Assembly (NCBI RefSeq): GCF_028728065.1
Contig: NZ_CP117811.1
Coordinates: 2,728,001-2,792,000 of the forward strand
DNA: 64,000 nucleotides
Source of the DNA: Lentisphaera profundi
Lineage (GTDB): Bacteria > Verrucomicrobiota > Lentisphaeria > Lentisphaerales > Lentisphaeraceae
Direction: 5' to 3'
Shown here: positions 16,959 to 26,429 of the stretch, piece after piece
How positions within the stretch are numbered: position 1 is the first letter of the stretch
Layout: the number at the start of each line of letters is the position of its first letter
Position numbers and translations under genes: made by a program
Notes under the pieces: model-generated
Seen by the model: the letters and a program-made list of their open reading frames with translations, nothing else
What the model was told of the DNA's origin: nothing
The model's database searches: none

Positions 16959-18347
16959 ATGAGCAAAGCATTTCCAGAAAATTTTGTATGGGGTTCAGCA
17001 ACAGCGAGCTACCAGATCGAAGGTGCAGCAAAAGAATATGGTAGAGGAATGAGCATTTGGGATGCTTTTTGCGATACTCCAGGCAAAGTAGAAAGCGGTC
17101 ACAATGGCGATGTTGCCTGCGACCACTATCATCGCTTTGAAGAAGATGTGAAAATGATGAAGGAACTGGGTTTACAGGCTTATCGTTTCTCTATCGCATG
17201 GTCACGTATTCAGCCAGATGGAAAAGGTGAAGTTAATCAGCAGGGCATCGACTTTTATAATCGTTTGATTGATTGCTTATTAGAACATGGAATTGAACCA
17301 TGGGTAACTCTTTATCACTGGGATCTTCCATTAGCACTACAAATCGAGCATGATGGCTGGCTTAACAAAGAGATTGTCGGACACTTTGAAAAATATTCAC
17401 GTATTTGCTTTGAAAACTTTGGTGATCGCGTGAAGAATTGGATCACACTCAACGAACCTTGGTGTGCAGCTGTACTTGGTTATGGTATTGGCGCACATGC
17501 TCCAGGACGTATTTCTCAATCAGAGCCCTACATCTCGGCCCATAATTTAATTTTGAGTCATGCACGCGCTTACCGCGTTTATAAAAATGAATTCGCTCAC
17601 CAGAATGGTACGATTGGCATCACCAACAATTGCGATTTCCGCTACCCTCTAACAGATAAACCAGAAGATGTGGCAGCCGCAGAACGCAGTATGGAGTTTT
17701 TCTTAGCCTGGTTTGCCGATCCGATTTGGAAAGGTGATTATCCAGAAGTCATGAAAGAACGAGTTGGCGAGCGCCTTCCCAAATTCACAGAAGCAGAAAA
17801 AGCCGAGGTTTTTGGTTCGAGTGACTTCTTTGGCCTCAATCATTATACATCAATGATGGCTTCTGAGCCCAATGAAAATGATACTTTAGTGAGTGACATA
17901 GCCGGCAACGGTGGAATGATTGATGATCAGCAAGTTTTCCTCTCCAATGATCCATCATGGAATAAAACCCATATGCAATGGAATATCGTTCCCGAAGGCT
18001 GCCGCGATCTACTCAAATGGATTGATGCTCGTTACGATCATCCCATTATTTACATAACTGAAAATGGCTGTGCTTGTGATGAGCCTGATACTGATGCCGC
18101 GCTTAATGATGTAATGCGCAAAGAATTTTATGAGTCATATTTGCGTGAATCACGCAATGCTATTGAAGCAGGTGTCGACCTACGTGGTTATTTTGCTTGG
18201 TCATTAATGGATAATTTTGAGTGGTCATTTGGCTATAACCGTCGTTTCGGAATGTGCCGTGTCGATTACGAGACACTTGAACGTACACCTAAATTATCTG
18301 CGCGTTGGTTGAGTGATTCCATTGCTCAAAATGGCGCCAATATTTAA
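16959..18347 (+). CDS. GH1 beta-glucosidase
   Basis: Family GH1: the N-terminus FVWGSATASYQIEGA, the acid/base Glu in TLNEPWC (E166) and the nucleophile in YITENGC (E368). The QIEGA and W(S)LMDNFEWSFGYNRRFG segments line the glucose subsite. No signal peptide is present, so it acts in the cytoplasm on imported oligosaccharides. At 462 residues it has the normal length. Ribosome-binding site AAGGA. Codon use is somewhat more C-rich than its neighbours, as in a well-expressed gene. Confidence 0.95.
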   Translation: MSKAFPENFVWGSATASYQIEGAAKEYGRGMSIWDAFCDTPGKVESGHNGDVACDHYHRFEEDVKMMKELGLQAYRFSIAWSRIQPDGKGEVNQQGIDFYNRLIDCLLEHGIEPWVTLYHWDLPLALQIEHDGWLNKEIVGHFEKYSRICFENFGDRVKNWITLNEPWCAAVLGYGIGAHAPGRISQSEPYISAHNLILSHARAYRVYKNEFAHQNGTIGITNNCDFRYPLTDKPEDVAAAERSMEFFLAWFADPIWKGDYPEVMKERVGERLPKFTEAEKAEVFGSSDFFGLNHYTSMMASEPNENDTLVSDIAGNGGMIDDQQVFLSNDPSWNKTHMQWNIVPEGCRDLLKWIDARYDHPIIYITENGCACDEPDTDAALNDVMRKEFYESYLRESRNAIEAGVDLRGYFAWSLMDNFEWSFGYNRRFGMCRVDYETLERTPKLSARWLSDSIAQNGANI

Positions 18348-18358
18348 TTAAAATTGCT

Positions 18359-18383
18359 GGCCTCGCAATGAGGCCTCGTTTTG
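18359..18383 (+). terminator. Intrinsic terminator after the GH1 gene
   Basis: Hairpin GGCCTC-GCAAT-GAGGCC (18359-18375) followed by TCGTTTTG, 11 bp after the stop codon. Confidence 0.7.
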
Positions 18384-18391
18384 TTATCATC

Positions 18392-18426
18392 AAAAAATCC
18401 TAAGCTTTGAAGCTTAGGATTTTTTA
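18392..18426. terminator. Bidirectional terminator between convergent genes
   Basis: AAAAAATCCTAAGCT, loop, AGCTTAGGATTTTTT: a near-perfect 15-bp inverted repeat with A- and T-tracts, between the GH1 gene and the convergent small secreted protein. Confidence 0.85.
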
Positions 18427-18486
18427 TGTTCGTCTATGAGTAATGAAAAAAAAGATCAAGCAAGCCTGATCTTTCTCAAATAAATA

Positions 18487-18939
18487 TTATTTCAGTTTAA
18501 AGCTATCAACTGAATCTTTAAGAATATCTCCTTGGTACTGCCAAGTACGCTTAGGAGCCGTTCCCGTAACGAGATAGATAAGCTCACCCTTTTTAAATGC
18601 TTTTGCATACCATTGAAATTCGCGTTTTTGCATGATGCCAGTGTACTCAATAGTGAACACACCATTGACAAGGCTTTCGCTAATTAGAGTAAATTTCATT
18701 TTTTGAAATTGACCGAGAGAGATATTTTTATACGCTTCCATCGAGCCTTTAAAAGCTTGTTTTTGAACATTTACATTAGCTTGAAAATTATCCATTGGCG
18801 GAAGAAAAAACATGGTGACCTGTGGGCCAGGAGCATTCTTTTTCTCAGTTATTGGTGCCGTGATTTGAAAATCAGTATGACTAAATTCGGCCTGCATGCT
18901 GAAGCTTAAAGCGATGAGTGTAAATAAGATTTTTTTCAT
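18487..18939 (-). CDS. Small secreted protein, DcrB/PsbP-like fold suspected
   Basis: A 150-residue protein with a signal peptide ending SMQAEF. The mature part has alternating strands and ends with GELIYLVTGTAPKRTWQYQG and DSVDSFKLK. This terminal pattern (a hydrophobic strand, then a helix ending in SFKL) recalls DcrB/DUF1795 periplasmic proteins. That is a fold-level guess from pattern only. The ribosome-binding site is AGGAACTAAA. It is monocistronic, and dispersed repeat module A lies between it and the next gene. Confidence 0.65.
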   Translation of the reverse strand: MKKILFTLIALSFSMQAEFSHTDFQITAPITEKKNAPGPQVTMFFLPPMDNFQANVNVQKQAFKGSMEAYKNISLGQFQKMKFTLISESLVNGVFTIEYTGIMQKREFQWYAKAFKKGELIYLVTGTAPKRTWQYQGDILKDSVDSFKLK

Positions 18940-18972
18940 TTTAGTTCCTTTATATTTTTAATAAGATTATCG

Positions 18973-19095
18973 ATTAAGCGGGGCAAGGCCCCTTGGTTGC
19001 CTGGTCAAGGATTGGCAAATCCTTGCTGGGGGAGCTCGAGGGGGACAGAGTCCCTCTAGTACGGGTCGCATCATGCCCTTTATTATGCTTAATCA
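18973..19095 (+). repeat. Dispersed repeat module A, copy 2
   Basis: It contains GGGGCAAGGCCCC and the hairpin CAAGGATTGGCAAATCCTTG, then GGGGGAGCTCGAGGGGGACA, GTCCCTC, TACGGGTCGCATCATGCCCT. The order matches 3950-4046 and 49836-49935. Its right end (GCTTAATCA) overlaps the stop codon of the methyltransferase gene. Confidence 0.8.
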
Positions 19096-19697
19096 TTTAT
19101 TTTTTTGAGTCTAATAAAGAGTTCTCGTTGTGTACGGCGACCATGAGAACGTTTAGGGATAAAATTTTCTTCAAGGGTGAATAGGCCATCAAAAGCTTGC
19201 TCAAGCTCTTCCATGGATAGAGAATAAGGAGGACCATCTTGATCTGGAGGATCAAAGCGATAGAAAAGTCCGAAGATTTGACCATTTTCCTTGAGTATGC
19301 GGTGAGCACTTTCCATATAATCACGGCGCTGCTCTCGAGGAATGGCACAGAAGCAAGTATGCTCTAAGACATAATCGTAAAAGCCATCCTGCTCCGAAGA
19401 TAATTCGAGAATATTTTTTTGAATGAGTTTTAAATCAGGGTAGTTATTTTTGGCGAGCTTAATGGCTTCAGAGGAAAAATCTAAGGCAGTAACTGTATAT
19501 CCTTCTTGAGAGAAGTAATTGGCATCATGACCACCACCACAACCAAAACTAATGAGGGTTCCGGGTGTTAGCCAATCGGGATTTTGTTTTACGAGGTCTA
19601 CAAAGGGCGGGGCGGGTTTGGCAATATCCCAACCTGGTTTTCCTTCGCGGTAAATTTTATCCCAGCTTTCAGCTTTTTCATTGCCTTTTGTACGCAT
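19089..19697 (-). CDS. SAM-dependent methyltransferase, TPMT-like
   Basis: The 202 residues include the TPMT-type opening WDKIYREGKPGWDIAKPAPP, the SAM loop GTLISFGCGGGHDANYFSQEG (about 46-66), the acidic TALDFSSEAI, and EHTCFCAIP in place of the catalytic motif. Thiopurine-methyltransferase-fold enzymes methylate sulfur, selenium, tellurium or small acceptors; the substrate is unknown. The start is ATG. The stop lies in the right end of repeat module A. Confidence 0.85.
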   Translation of the reverse strand: MRTKGNEKAESWDKIYREGKPGWDIAKPAPPFVDLVKQNPDWLTPGTLISFGCGGGHDANYFSQEGYTVTALDFSSEAIKLAKNNYPDLKLIQKNILELSSEQDGFYDYVLEHTCFCAIPREQRRDYMESAHRILKENGQIFGLFYRFDPPDQDGPPYSLSMEELEQAFDGLFTLEENFIPKRSHGRRTQRELFIRLKKIND

Positions 19698-19786
19698 GAT
19701 TTTTCGTCTCCCAATTTATATCTACTTAAGTGAACTTAGCTTGAAGCTTTCATCCACTAAGAAAAGACTAATTTAGAAGTTTTTTA

Positions 19787-20602
19787 TTAAAGAAACTCGA
19801 GTTCCGCTCGCACAGCTAGATGATCACTAACTAAATCATCCCAAAGTTCATAAGAGTTGAAACGCATTTCTTTGGATATGAGTATCCAGTCTAAGCGCAA
19901 GCCTAACTTTGGAAAACTAATGATTTTTTCTAGGGGATTCCACAACTGTAAATCCAATTCGAGAGCGAGTTTTTCAAGTACGCCATTTTTGCGGTATTGG
20001 CAATTAAAGTCTCCCATAATAATAAGAGGCATAGCTTTCTGCTTTTGAATGTAGTGACAAAGCATTTGAATTTGCCGCTGGCGAGTTTTTTCATGTAGGA
20101 AATCTAAATGAAGTGAGATCACACGAAAGTGTTTTTGGCAATGACTAATAACTTCAGCGGAAACAAAACCCTTGGGGAAAGTTAGTTTTGAACGTGGGAA
20201 CACGTGGGATTCAGAATGTACGATTTTTAGTTTAGATAAAACCGCAGTTCCATAGGAGTAACGCTTTCCATAAACGTGCTCACCTTGTGCAACGTGAGAA
20301 AACCCCGCATGTTCAGCTAAAAACTGACTTTGATGAAGGTTTTTATGCCAAGTCATTTCAGCTTCTGATTCTTGGAGGGCAAGTAGATCAACGGGTGAAC
20401 GCTGAATCTGTTTGGCCGTAGAAATGAGATTGGCTTCGATATTTTTACGACGCATGGTGAAGTGGCTCATGGATCGCCCGCGGCCATGAGCGAGATTAAA
20501 AGTACTTAAGCGTAAAATATCTTTACGTTGATCGCAAAAATTATGACTGGTACTGAGGGGAGAAATACGTTTGGCTTCTCCTGATTGGGGCCATTTGGGC
20601 AT
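19787..20602 (-). CDS. Endonuclease/exonuclease/phosphatase family protein
   Basis: The 271-residue EEP domain shows LRLSTFNLAHGRG (metal Asn), LLALQES (metal Glu), VISLHLDFLHEKTRQRQIQ (catalytic His), IIMGDFNCQ (Asp-Asn) and SDHLAVRAELEF (C-terminal Asp-His). Members cleave phosphodiesters in DNA, nucleotides or lipids. No signal peptide or lipid-specific feature is seen, so the substrate is open. It is divergent from rpoN. Confidence 0.85.
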   Translation of the reverse strand: MPKWPQSGEAKRISPLSTSHNFCDQRKDILRLSTFNLAHGRGRSMSHFTMRRKNIEANLISTAKQIQRSPVDLLALQESEAEMTWHKNLHQSQFLAEHAGFSHVAQGEHVYGKRYSYGTAVLSKLKIVHSESHVFPRSKLTFPKGFVSAEVISHCQKHFRVISLHLDFLHEKTRQRQIQMLCHYIQKQKAMPLIIMGDFNCQYRKNGVLEKLALELDLQLWNPLEKIISFPKLGLRLDWILISKEMRFNSYELWDDLVSDHLAVRAELEFL

Positions 20603-20765
20603 GAGTTTTGTCCTTGCTAATAAAGCTTATCTAAGTTAAAGAATTTGTTTTACTTAAAAAAACCAAATTTTTCAGCGAGAAAAGTCAAAAGAATTATCTT
20701 GGCTCATTACTTGATTTAGCTCCGTTAGTGTTCATTTTATAATAAGATAAATTAAGGTTAAGTCA

Positions 20766-22178
20766 ATGGAGCACGCATTTTTTCAAAGTCAGTCAATGAG
20801 GCAGGAGCAACACCTCGCGCCCCATCAATTACTTTCCTTAGAAATCCTGAGCCTTCCAGTTATGGAGCTTCAGCAAAAAATTAATGAAGAGTTATCCTTA
20901 AATCCGACCTTAGAATTAGATAAAGCATCGGGTGAAAATTTAGCCGGAGACCCCTTAAGCGAGAATACAGAGATGTCGACTGAGGCAATGGCTGCGGTTG
21001 ATAAGGATGAATCACTGATCGGCATGGTCCAGCTTGAGTCGTATTATGGCGATAGTGCTTTTAATCCAGATCAAGATAAAACGCGCCAACATTTTTTTGA
21101 CTCTCTAAGTAATGAACAGGACTTAGCTAGTTTTCTTCTATCGCAAATTCATCAAGGAGAGATTACTGAAGCAGATATTGAGATTGCTAATGTGTTAATT
21201 GCCTTACTCAATGATCGTGGTTACTTAAATGCGAGTATAGAGGAAGTCGCTTTTAACGCCATGTGTTCCATAGAAAATGCTGAACGTGTATTAGCTTTAT
21301 TACAGACCTTTGATCCCCCAGGCATCGCCGCCAGAGATTTACGTGAATGCCTTTTGATTCAATTAAAAAAAACGAAGGGATCTTTACTTTATAAACTCGT
21401 GGATAAGCATTTAGCCGATTTAGAGAAAAATAAAATTAAAGAAATTGCGAAAGCTTTAAAAATTAGTCCTATGGAAGTTCAAGATTTGATTGAAGAGCTT
21501 CAAAAATTAAATCCATCACCGGGTTTAGCTTACAGCAACCGTCGCCCAGATTTTATTTCTCCTGATGTAATTTTCGAGTTAAAAGATGGTGAGATAGAAG
21601 TCACAAGTTCGAAAGATTTTGTTCCTCGTTTACGACTCTCAGATAAATTCATGAAGATGTTAGAGGACCCCAAAACCGATACTGAAACAAAAAATTATTT
21701 GCGAGAGAAACTCGCAGAGAGTCGTTCACTACTGACGAGTTTGGATTTGCGTGAGAGTACTCTATTGCGCATAAGTCGCTTAGTGGCTCGTGACCAAAAA
21801 GACTTTTTTACGAATCAATCAAGTAGTTTAAATCCTGTCACAATGCGCGAAATCTCAGGCGAATTAGATTTGCACGAAACGACTATTTCACGTGCAGTAG
21901 CAGGTAAATATCTCGATAGTCCCAAAGGTATTTATACTTTGCGATCTTTCTTTAATCATGCCGTGAAAGTAAATGAAGGCGAAGAAATGACTGCGGAAAG
22001 AATCCAAGAAATGATTCGAGAAATCATCAATGATGAAGATCCCGAAAAACCCATTAGCGATGGCAAGATTTTATTAGCCCTAGAAGAATTAGGAGTGAAT
22101 ATTGCACGCCGCACAGTCGCTAAATATCGTGAAATAGCAGGCTTTAGTGCAGCCTCAAAAAGAAAGATGATTTTTTAA
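20766..22178 (+). CDS. rpoN: RNA polymerase sigma-54 factor
   Basis: The 470 residues have the Gln/Leu-rich region I (QSMRQEQHLAPHQLLSLEILSLPVMELQQKINEEL), an acidic region II, the core-binding domain and the C-terminal RpoN box ARRTVAKYRE. The box is preceded by the helix-turn-helix segment DLHETTISRAVAGKY. It directs transcription from -24/-12 promoters together with AAA+ activators. The activator-like protein at 4405-5838 lacks the sigma-54 contact loop, so its true partners must lie elsewhere. It is followed 1 bp later by a methyltransferase gene, so the two are co-transcribed. Confidence 0.95.
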   Translation: MEHAFFQSQSMRQEQHLAPHQLLSLEILSLPVMELQQKINEELSLNPTLELDKASGENLAGDPLSENTEMSTEAMAAVDKDESLIGMVQLESYYGDSAFNPDQDKTRQHFFDSLSNEQDLASFLLSQIHQGEITEADIEIANVLIALLNDRGYLNASIEEVAFNAMCSIENAERVLALLQTFDPPGIAARDLRECLLIQLKKTKGSLLYKLVDKHLADLEKNKIKEIAKALKISPMEVQDLIEELQKLNPSPGLAYSNRRPDFISPDVIFELKDGEIEVTSSKDFVPRLRLSDKFMKMLEDPKTDTETKNYLREKLAESRSLLTSLDLRESTLLRISRLVARDQKDFFTNQSSSLNPVTMREISGELDLHETTISRAVAGKYLDSPKGIYTLRSFFNHAVKVNEGEEMTAERIQEMIREIINDEDPEKPISDGKILLALEELGVNIARRTVAKYREIAGFSAASKRKMIF

Positions 22179-22179
22179 G

Positions 22180-22686
22180 ATGCCGACGATTATAACAGGA
22201 GACCGAGAACAAGAACTTCATGAAAAAATTGATGTGATTGTAGTTTTGGACCGTTTGCGTTCAGCGCATAATGTGGGAAATATTTTTCGCTTAGCAGATG
22301 CGGTTAATATCAAGGCAGTGTATACCTGTGGTTATACCGCGACCCCACCTCACCCCAAGCTAGAGAAAACGGCAATGGGTACAGATCAGTTTGTTAATTG
22401 TACACACTTTGATCATTCGCTAGAGGCTGTTGAGCAATTGAAAAAGGAAGGCTATCGAGTTTATGCAGTGGATACAATAGAGAGTGCCATCGATGTCTAT
22501 AAAGCTAACTTTACTGGTCCCAGTGCTTTTGTTTTTGGAAACGAAGCATTGGGAATGCAGCAGGAAACGTTAGAGGCCTGCGACGAGTTTATTTCCTTAT
22601 CTGCGCGTGGACTTAAGAACTCAATCAATGTGTCTAATTGTGCTGCAGTGGTACTTTTTCAAGCGGCTCATCAATTAGCTAAGTAA
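22180..22686 (+). CDS. SpoU/TrmH family RNA 2'-O-methyltransferase
   Basis: The 168 residues form a single SPOUT domain: LDRLRSAHNVGNIFRLADA (motif 1 with the catalytic Arg and Asn), FVFGNEALGMQQETLEACDE (motif 2) and SLSARGLKNSINVSNCAAVVLFQ (motif 3, knot). With no N-terminal RNA-binding extension it resembles short TrmH/TrmL-like enzymes that methylate ribose in tRNA. The exact nucleotide is not predictable here. Its ATG follows the rpoN stop by 1 bp. Confidence 0.9.
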   Translation: MPTIITGDREQELHEKIDVIVVLDRLRSAHNVGNIFRLADAVNIKAVYTCGYTATPPHPKLEKTAMGTDQFVNCTHFDHSLEAVEQLKKEGYRVYAVDTIESAIDVYKANFTGPSAFVFGNEALGMQQETLEACDEFISLSARGLKNSINVSNCAAVVLFQAAHQLAK

Positions 22687-22715
22687 GTTTATAATTTAAA
22701 AACAGGAGCACTCAG

Positions 22716-23624
22716 GTGCCTATTTATATTCGATTTATTATCTTAGTAACGCTTTGTTTTTTGACTGTGTTTACCAAAGTGAAAGCAGCTGATTCAGATA
22801 AAGTACAGGTTTTAATTGTAGATGGCTTTAGCAATCACGATTGGAAAAAAACAACGGAACTCATAAAGACTTTATTGAAAGAAGAAAAAGAGTTCGAAAT
22901 TTCTGTTGCTACGGTACCAATAAAAGGGGATCCAGTCTGGTCTGGGTTCTTACCTGATTTTAAAAAATATAAGCTTGTGATACAAAATACCAATGATATC
23001 AACAACGGTAATTCATGGCCATTAGCAGCCCAAAAAGCTTTTGAAAAATATATCTACGAAGGCGGAAATATGTTAGTATTTCATTCAGCTAATAATGCAT
23101 TTCCGGCTTGGAAAGAATACAATAAAATGATTGGCTTAGGCTGGCGAAACAAAGATTTTGGAAAAGCTATTCATATAGAGAATGATCAGCTAGTACTTGT
23201 CCCCGCAGGTCAGGGTGAGAATACGGGACACGGCAAAAGGCGTGATCTTATCGTTCATAAATTGGACGAGCATGCAATTACTAAAGACTATCCTAAGCAA
23301 TGGATGGCAGCAGATTTAGAAGTCTACCGCTACGCACGTGGGCCCGCAGAAAACATGACGGTACTTTCCTATGCAAAAGATTTAAAAACGGAAAAAAACT
23401 TTCCTATTGAATGGATAGTGAAATACGGCAAGGGAGAAATTTATAATTCGACCTATGGCCATTATTGGAAAGGTCAAAAAACTTTACCTGCAGGAGTGCG
23501 TTGTGTAGCCTTTAGAACGTCATTTACACGAGCTACGCGCTATTTATCGGACGTGCCAGCTAAAGCTCTCCCCAATAACTTTCCATCGAGTCAAGCAGTA
23601 GAGTTAATTCCTCTAGAAACATAA
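22716..23624 (+). CDS. Secreted ThuA-domain protein
   Basis: The 302 residues have a signal peptide (cleavage after KVKAA) and a ThuA (class I glutamine-amidotransferase-like) fold. VQVLIVDGFSNHDWKKT opens the domain, and GGNMLVFHSANNAFPAWKEY and WIVKYGKGEIYNSTYGHYW are the later landmarks. ThuA proteins of PVC bacteria are linked with carbohydrate use, but their reaction is poorly defined. The GTG start is preceded by AGGAG at seven bases. A second ThuA gene lies 1.9 kb downstream on the other strand. Confidence 0.85.
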   Translation: MPIYIRFIILVTLCFLTVFTKVKAADSDKVQVLIVDGFSNHDWKKTTELIKTLLKEEKEFEISVATVPIKGDPVWSGFLPDFKKYKLVIQNTNDINNGNSWPLAAQKAFEKYIYEGGNMLVFHSANNAFPAWKEYNKMIGLGWRNKDFGKAIHIENDQLVLVPAGQGENTGHGKRRDLIVHKLDEHAITKDYPKQWMAADLEVYRYARGPAENMTVLSYAKDLKTEKNFPIEWIVKYGKGEIYNSTYGHYWKGQKTLPAGVRCVAFRTSFTRATRYLSDVPAKALPNNFPSSQAVELIPLET

Positions 23625-23650
23625 ACTTCAGCAGGCATTTAAAATTAATA

Positions 23651-24556
23651 TTAGGGAAGTTTGAGTTTTTGAAGCCAAGCTTCGCAGCTTTCTTGAAAGG
23701 GCGTTCCAACTAAGCCTACACCGTGGCCGATACCATCGTAAACATGATGCTCTACGGGATAATTTTTTTCTAATAAGAGATCCATATATTTTTGTAAGCC
23801 AGGAAGAAAGCTTTTATCGCGCTTACCAATAGCCGAATAAATAGGTGTCTTGTGAGTCTTTAAAAGTAAAGGATCGAGAGCCTTGCTTTTATTATCCATT
23901 GTATAAGCCGCATAGATAAGAACGCCAAAATTGGGTGTGCATTTAGCAGTATCAATTTCATCGATTGCTCGATAGGTGCGAGGATTAAAAAGTGTGAGCG
24001 CCGATAAATGACCACCAGCAGAAAAACCTAAAATACCGATTTGGTTTTGATTGACACCAAAAGTTTTTGCGTGATGTCGAATCAGGCTCATGGCCCTTTG
24101 AGAGTCTTCTAATGCGACAGCGTGCTTGGCAAGTCCTTTTCGACGAGGTACACGGTACTTAAGGATAAAGGGAGTGATTCCTTGCTTAGCTAACCATCCG
24201 GCGACATCTGAGCCTTCATGGGTGGCGGCTAGAATGTTATAGGCGCCACCAGGACAGATAAGGATAGCACGACCATCTGGTTTTGCTGGTTTGACCCAAG
24301 TGAGAGTGGGGCGAGCAACATTTTTTATGCGAAGAATACCTTTGACTTCGCCCAGTTCTTTAAGATCCTTAGCGGGGTCATTGATACGCTTGCCATCTCC
24401 TGGCCAGACTTGATAGATTTTTTTATCTTCTTTGACTTTTTCAAGCATGATGTTTTCAGCATTGCTATACTCACTTACGGCAAGCTCGTTGAGTTGATGC
24501 TCTGCAAACGATGTAATACTAAGTAATGAAGTCAGAATGACAAGTAAATTTTTCAT
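23651..24556 (-). CDS. Secreted alpha/beta-hydrolase (BD-FAE/acetylesterase-like)
   Basis: The 301 residues have a signal peptide (ITSFAEH), the oxyanion segment ILICPGGAYNILAATHEG, the nucleophile elbow GFSAGGH and a C-terminal DGIGHGVG with the catalytic His. The PGGAY/GFSAGG pair is typical of BD-FAE or AXE-like carbohydrate esterases that remove acetyl or feruloyl groups from polysaccharides. Its ATG overlaps the stop of the paralogous hydrolase upstream by 4 bp, so the two are co-translated. Confidence 0.88.
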   Translation of the reverse strand: MKNLLVILTSLLSITSFAEHQLNELAVSEYSNAENIMLEKVKEDKKIYQVWPGDGKRINDPAKDLKELGEVKGILRIKNVARPTLTWVKPAKPDGRAILICPGGAYNILAATHEGSDVAGWLAKQGITPFILKYRVPRRKGLAKHAVALEDSQRAMSLIRHHAKTFGVNQNQIGILGFSAGGHLSALTLFNPRTYRAIDEIDTAKCTPNFGVLIYAAYTMDNKSKALDPLLLKTHKTPIYSAIGKRDKSFLPGLQKYMDLLLEKNYPVEHHVYDGIGHGVGLVGTPFQESCEAWLQKLKLP

Positions 24557-25404
24557 TTAAGGTATCCATTTTTTTTGAGGAAAGCATCCATTTTAGTGAT
24601 AATTTCTTGGTAAGTTTTACCACCATCTTTTTCTTTAGCTTTATAGTTAAAGAAGCCATGTTTTTGACCTTCCGAAATGTGGTATTCAGAATCTTTTCCT
24701 TGAGCCTTAATTTTCGCATCCCAATCTTTAGCAACAGAAACGGGGATTAAGGAATCATTTGAACCTAAAAAGAAAATGCTTGCTGGAGTTTCTTTATGGA
24801 TGTTATGAAGCGGTGAAAAATCTTGCCAGTAATCTTTAACACGACTATAGCCATAACCCTTTTCACTATTATCGACAACGGGATTGAAGAGAACTAATAA
24901 ATTGGGTTGAGAACTGATACTTAGCTTTTCAGATTCTTCCTCAAATTTTGTTGTAGTCGCAGTTGCAGCAGCCACATGCCCCCCGGCTGAACCGCCCCCG
25001 GCGGCAATTTTATTCGGATCAATACCATAGACGGCTGCATTTTCACGGACCCAACGAATGGCTGAATTACCATCTTTCACACAAGAGGAAGGATTCACCT
25101 TATGGCTTTTTTTGGTGCGGTACTGTGCGGAGATCGCAACCATGCCTTGCTTAGCTAAATGGTCAGCAAAGGCAAAAAACTGTTTAGGGCTCCCGCCGCT
25201 CCAACCACCACCGAAAAAGAAAACGATTGCAGGGCGCTTTTGCCCGTCGTTTTTCTTGAAACCTGGGGGAAGGAAAAAATGGAGTTGCAAGAAATCTTTA
25301 TCACCCACTTCTTTGAAATTGACAACTTCGGAGGGCTTAAAACTTTGGGCCTGTATGCTAAAAGAAATTATGAGGCTAGAGAATAGTAAAATCAGTTTAT
25401 TCAT
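24553..25404 (-). CDS. Secreted alpha/beta-hydrolase, paralogue of the next gene
   Basis: The 283 residues have a signal peptide (cut near SIQAQS), the oxyanion motif FFFGGGWSGGSPKQF (HGGG-type), the nucleophile elbow GGSAGGHVAAATAT and a C-terminal SEGQKHGF with the catalytic His. It is related to, but clearly diverged from, the hydrolase with which it overlaps by 4 bp. The pair could act on different ester positions of one polysaccharide, which is inference. Confidence 0.87.
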   Translation of the reverse strand: MNKLILLFSSLIISFSIQAQSFKPSEVVNFKEVGDKDFLQLHFFLPPGFKKNDGQKRPAIVFFFGGGWSGGSPKQFFAFADHLAKQGMVAISAQYRTKKSHKVNPSSCVKDGNSAIRWVRENAAVYGIDPNKIAAGGGSAGGHVAAATATTTKFEEESEKLSISSQPNLLVLFNPVVDNSEKGYGYSRVKDYWQDFSPLHNIHKETPASIFFLGSNDSLIPVSVAKDWDAKIKAQGKDSEYHISEGQKHGFFNYKAKEKDGGKTYQEIITKMDAFLKKNGYLK

Positions 25405-25502
25405 AGGTTTTTACATGTGGGATTATGATTACTTATTATGATAAAAGTAATACGTGAATAAACCATGTGCTATTACAGCTTATAGAAAGATATTTACCTT
25501 TA

Positions 25503-26420
25503 TTACTTGCCTATGGGAGTATCATCACACTTCAAGTCACCGAGAACGTATTGTAAACCATCGAGATAAAACTGTAGAAAATCGGCGCGTTCATAGGTTT
25601 TTTCACTGTGACCTGGAGAGCTAAAGAAGACACGTCCTTTGCCGTGTTTTTTAATCCATGCCATATAACGAGGCATTTCTTTCACCGAGTCTTTAATTTT
25701 GACCAGTTTGCTCGTGTCCATTTCGAGGAGAGGTTTAAAATTGAAATCACTATAGGCATTTTTGAGAATATAGGGTTCGTCATCGTAAACGACTTCTTTT
25801 CCGCCAAAAGCTTTAAGCATAGGGTGATCTGTTTCAAGAGGAGTGAGGTGAACAGTTTGGAACTTGGGATGATAATGAAAGCTACCACCAGTCATTTTAC
25901 TGATTCGTTGCGAATTGTTTAGCATATTAATCGCGCCATGAAGTACCATGAGTCCTTTGCCGTCGTCAACAAAATCTAGAAGGTTTTGTTCTAATTGGAG
26001 TGCCATGGCATCTCTTTCTTCATCACTGAGTTTAGTGAATTTATTTCCATATTGATTTTTCTTATTAATTAGGACATCGCGAAAAAGGTTTCGCTCTTTG
26101 GATACGGAGCAATTATTATTGAGGACGATGGCATCAAAATCTTTTAGAGAATCCTTTTTAAAGACGGATATATCGGAACTAATAGTGAGATCAAAGGCGG
26201 CTGTTTTATCTGCCATCGATTGCATCATCACATTGACATAAGGAATGACAGAGTGCTTATAACCAGTGGCTAAAGCGAAGAGTAAAACTTTTCGTTTTGG
26301 AGCGTCAATGCTAGCCTTCTGTGGTATCAATGGCTCGACTTTCGTGAGCCATTTTTGATATTTATCTGGAGCAGAAAATAAACTGAACGAAATGAAGCAG
26401 AGGGTGATTAATTTTTTCAT
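25503..26420 (-). CDS. Secreted ThuA-domain protein
   Basis: The 305 residues have a signal peptide (SFSLFSA). The ThuA-like core is RKVLLFALATGYKHSVIPY, GKGLMVLHGAINMLNNSQ, HPKFQTVHLTPLETDHPMLKAFGG and KKHGKGRVFFSSPGH, the last being the usual ThuA closing motif. It lies 82 bp downstream of neither partner on one clear operon, but shares strand and direction with the PhoD-like gene (9 bp away) and the two esterases. Confidence 0.87.
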   Translation of the reverse strand: MKKLITLCFISFSLFSAPDKYQKWLTKVEPLIPQKASIDAPKRKVLLFALATGYKHSVIPYVNVMMQSMADKTAAFDLTISSDISVFKKDSLKDFDAIVLNNNCSVSKERNLFRDVLINKKNQYGNKFTKLSDEERDAMALQLEQNLLDFVDDGKGLMVLHGAINMLNNSQRISKMTGGSFHYHPKFQTVHLTPLETDHPMLKAFGGKEVVYDDEPYILKNAYSDFNFKPLLEMDTSKLVKIKDSVKEMPRYMAWIKKHGKGRVFFSSPGHSEKTYERADFLQFYLDGLQYVLGDLKCDDTPIGK

Positions 26421-26429
26421 AGGGCCTCT

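Noticed and set aside
25058-25441. Plus-strand ORFs opposite the alpha/beta-hydrolase
   Set aside because: They are frames through the antisense of a gene with a signal peptide and catalytic motifs.
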